Positions 5,283 through 5,889 of a DNA stretch of 5,889 nucleotides are shown here, piece by piece; the stretch's first letter is position 1, and every line of letters starts with the position of its first letter. The notes below the pieces were generated by a model that saw only the letters and a program-made list of their open reading frames with translations, was not told the origin of the DNA and searched no databases. The DNA is taken from assembly GCA_007116835.1 (NCBI GenBank), contig SKHS01000091.1:1-5889 (forward strand). Direction: 5' to 3'. This DNA is from Halomonas sp. (GTDB lineage: Bacteria; Pseudomonadota; Gammaproteobacteria; Pseudomonadales; Halomonadaceae). A program made the position numbers and the translations under genes.

Positions 5283-5889
5283 TATAATTTCAACCTCTTC
5301 GGCCTGATCAGCAGGGGTTTCCGTTATTTGCGATGCACCGTTCTCCCCATCATTTGATTGACGCTGAGGAGCGAGTCCATCCCAAAGCCGCTGCTGAAGC
5401 GCTGTTTCTTCCCTTAGGCGCTCGTTTAATACGTCAAGACCGTGCACCTCGGAAAGCGTAGGTTGGTCGCTAAGCAGTGAAGCGCCAAGCCCTGCGCGAT
5501 TTTCTTTCAATGAGAAGCCAATCGCATCTAGCAGGGTAGGGAAGACATCCATCATCGTCGCATCTCGGCGAATGCGCTGGTTTGGCAATTGATCGCTTAG
5601 CAAAATTAGCGTGTTGTCACGGTCAAGTGTGGTCAGTTGATCCCAGACAGAGACGCGCATAGTAAGGTGATCACTCAGCAGCACAACCAAAGTATTATCG
5701 AGCAGATTCTCTTGCTCTAGGCGTTCGATAAGATCTCGCGCCAAATAGGCCGAACATTCCACGGAAAACAGAATATCCTGCCCATCGAACTCACCTTGGC
5801 GATCTAGGCACGTTTGGGCAGGGAAGCCATGAGGCGCATGGCCGGCAATGCTTAAATTCACGACTGCCCACGGACCGTCATCTTCTTGG
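5277..5889 (-). CDS. opgB: OpgB-type phosphoglycerol transferase I, sulfatase-fold C-terminal part (partial, enters from right edge)
   Basis: The visible 203 residues are the C-terminal end of an alkaline-phosphatase/sulfatase-superfamily transferase. The frame stays open to the window edge, so the GTG at 5861 is internal. Counting from the edge, features shared with E. coli OpgB (MdoB) are: PWAVVNLSIAGHAPHGF (6-22), matching its L..DTHHP.GF; Cys27 and Cys45 flanking EFDG (33-36); and NTLVVLLSDHLTM (65-77), where Asp73 and His74 match the metal-binding DH of this fold. In E. coli the enzyme is anchored in the inner membrane, with its catalytic domain in the periplasm, and transfers phosphoglycerol from phosphatidylglycerol to osmoregulated periplasmic glucans. 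This copy ends about 100 residues after the SDH motif, with a polar acidic tail, and lacks the long extra C-terminal region of E. coli OpgB. A general LTA-synthase-like or phosphoethanolamine transferase is the alternative. Confidence 0.8.
   Translation of the reverse strand, partial: QEDDGPWAVVNLSIAGHAPHGFPAQTCLDRQGEFDGQDILFSVECSAYLARDLIERLEQENLLDNTLVVLLSDHLTMRVSVWDQLTTLDRDNTLILLSDQLPNQRIRRDATMMDVFPTLLDAIGFSLKENRAGLGASLLSDQPTLSEVHGLDVLNERLREETALQQRLWDGLAPQRQSNDGENGASQITETPADQAEEVEIIR

Noticed and set aside
5283..5288. Plus-strand TATAAT as a promoter -10 box
   Set aside because: There is no -35 element at the right spacing and no plus-strand gene downstream. It lies in the last codons of the OpgB-like gene and is probably chance.
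5859..5861. GTG as the start of the right-hand minus-strand gene
   Set aside because: The frame stays open to the window edge and the upstream residues continue the conserved OpgB-type strand, so this is an internal valine.
1..5889. CRISPR array, tRNA/rRNA gene, riboswitch or novel defence system
   Set aside because: No spaced direct repeats, no tRNA-like cloverleaf sequence and no unexplained gene cluster were seen. Almost all of the window is accounted for by housekeeping genes and one IS end.

Overview
The window looks like chromosomal DNA from a gammaproteobacterium. The translation machinery and LPS-core genes resemble those of the Halomonadaceae (Halomonas-like) and, more distantly, Pseudomonas and E. 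coli. That assignment rests on remembered protein sequences, not on a search. Four housekeeping genes are complete, one envelope gene runs off the right edge, and the tip of an insertion sequence occupies the left edge.

Layout from left to right. Positions 1-120 are one end of an IS3-family (IS150-group) element whose OrfA reads leftward out of the window; only its first 23 codons are present. A 43-bp spacer (121-163) separates it from glyS. glyS (164-2230) and glyQ (2230-3189) lie on the minus strand as a tight glyQ-glyS operon with a TAATG stop/start overlap. They encode the beta and alpha subunits of the tetrameric glycyl-tRNA synthetase. A 110-bp divergent intergenic region (3190-3299) must hold the promoters for both directions. 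hldD (3300-4256) and waaF (4249-5265) follow on the plus strand with an 8-nt overlap. They make ADP-L-glycero-D-manno-heptose and transfer the second heptose onto the LPS inner core. At the right, the C-terminal part of an OpgB-type phosphoglycerol transferase (5277-5889, minus strand) converges on waaF. The two stop codons are 11 bp apart and lie in the two arms of a perfect 8-bp inverted repeat.

Functionally, one half serves translation (GlyQS charging tRNA-Gly) and the other the cell envelope (LPS heptose core, and probably osmoregulated periplasmic glucans). I see no novel defence, CRISPR, toxin or other undescribed system. The most interesting signals are small: a two-part hairpin at the IS end that would cover the transposase ribosome-binding site in any transcript entering from glyQS, and the inverted repeat that carries both convergent stop codons. 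No stretch over 300 bp lacks a gene.
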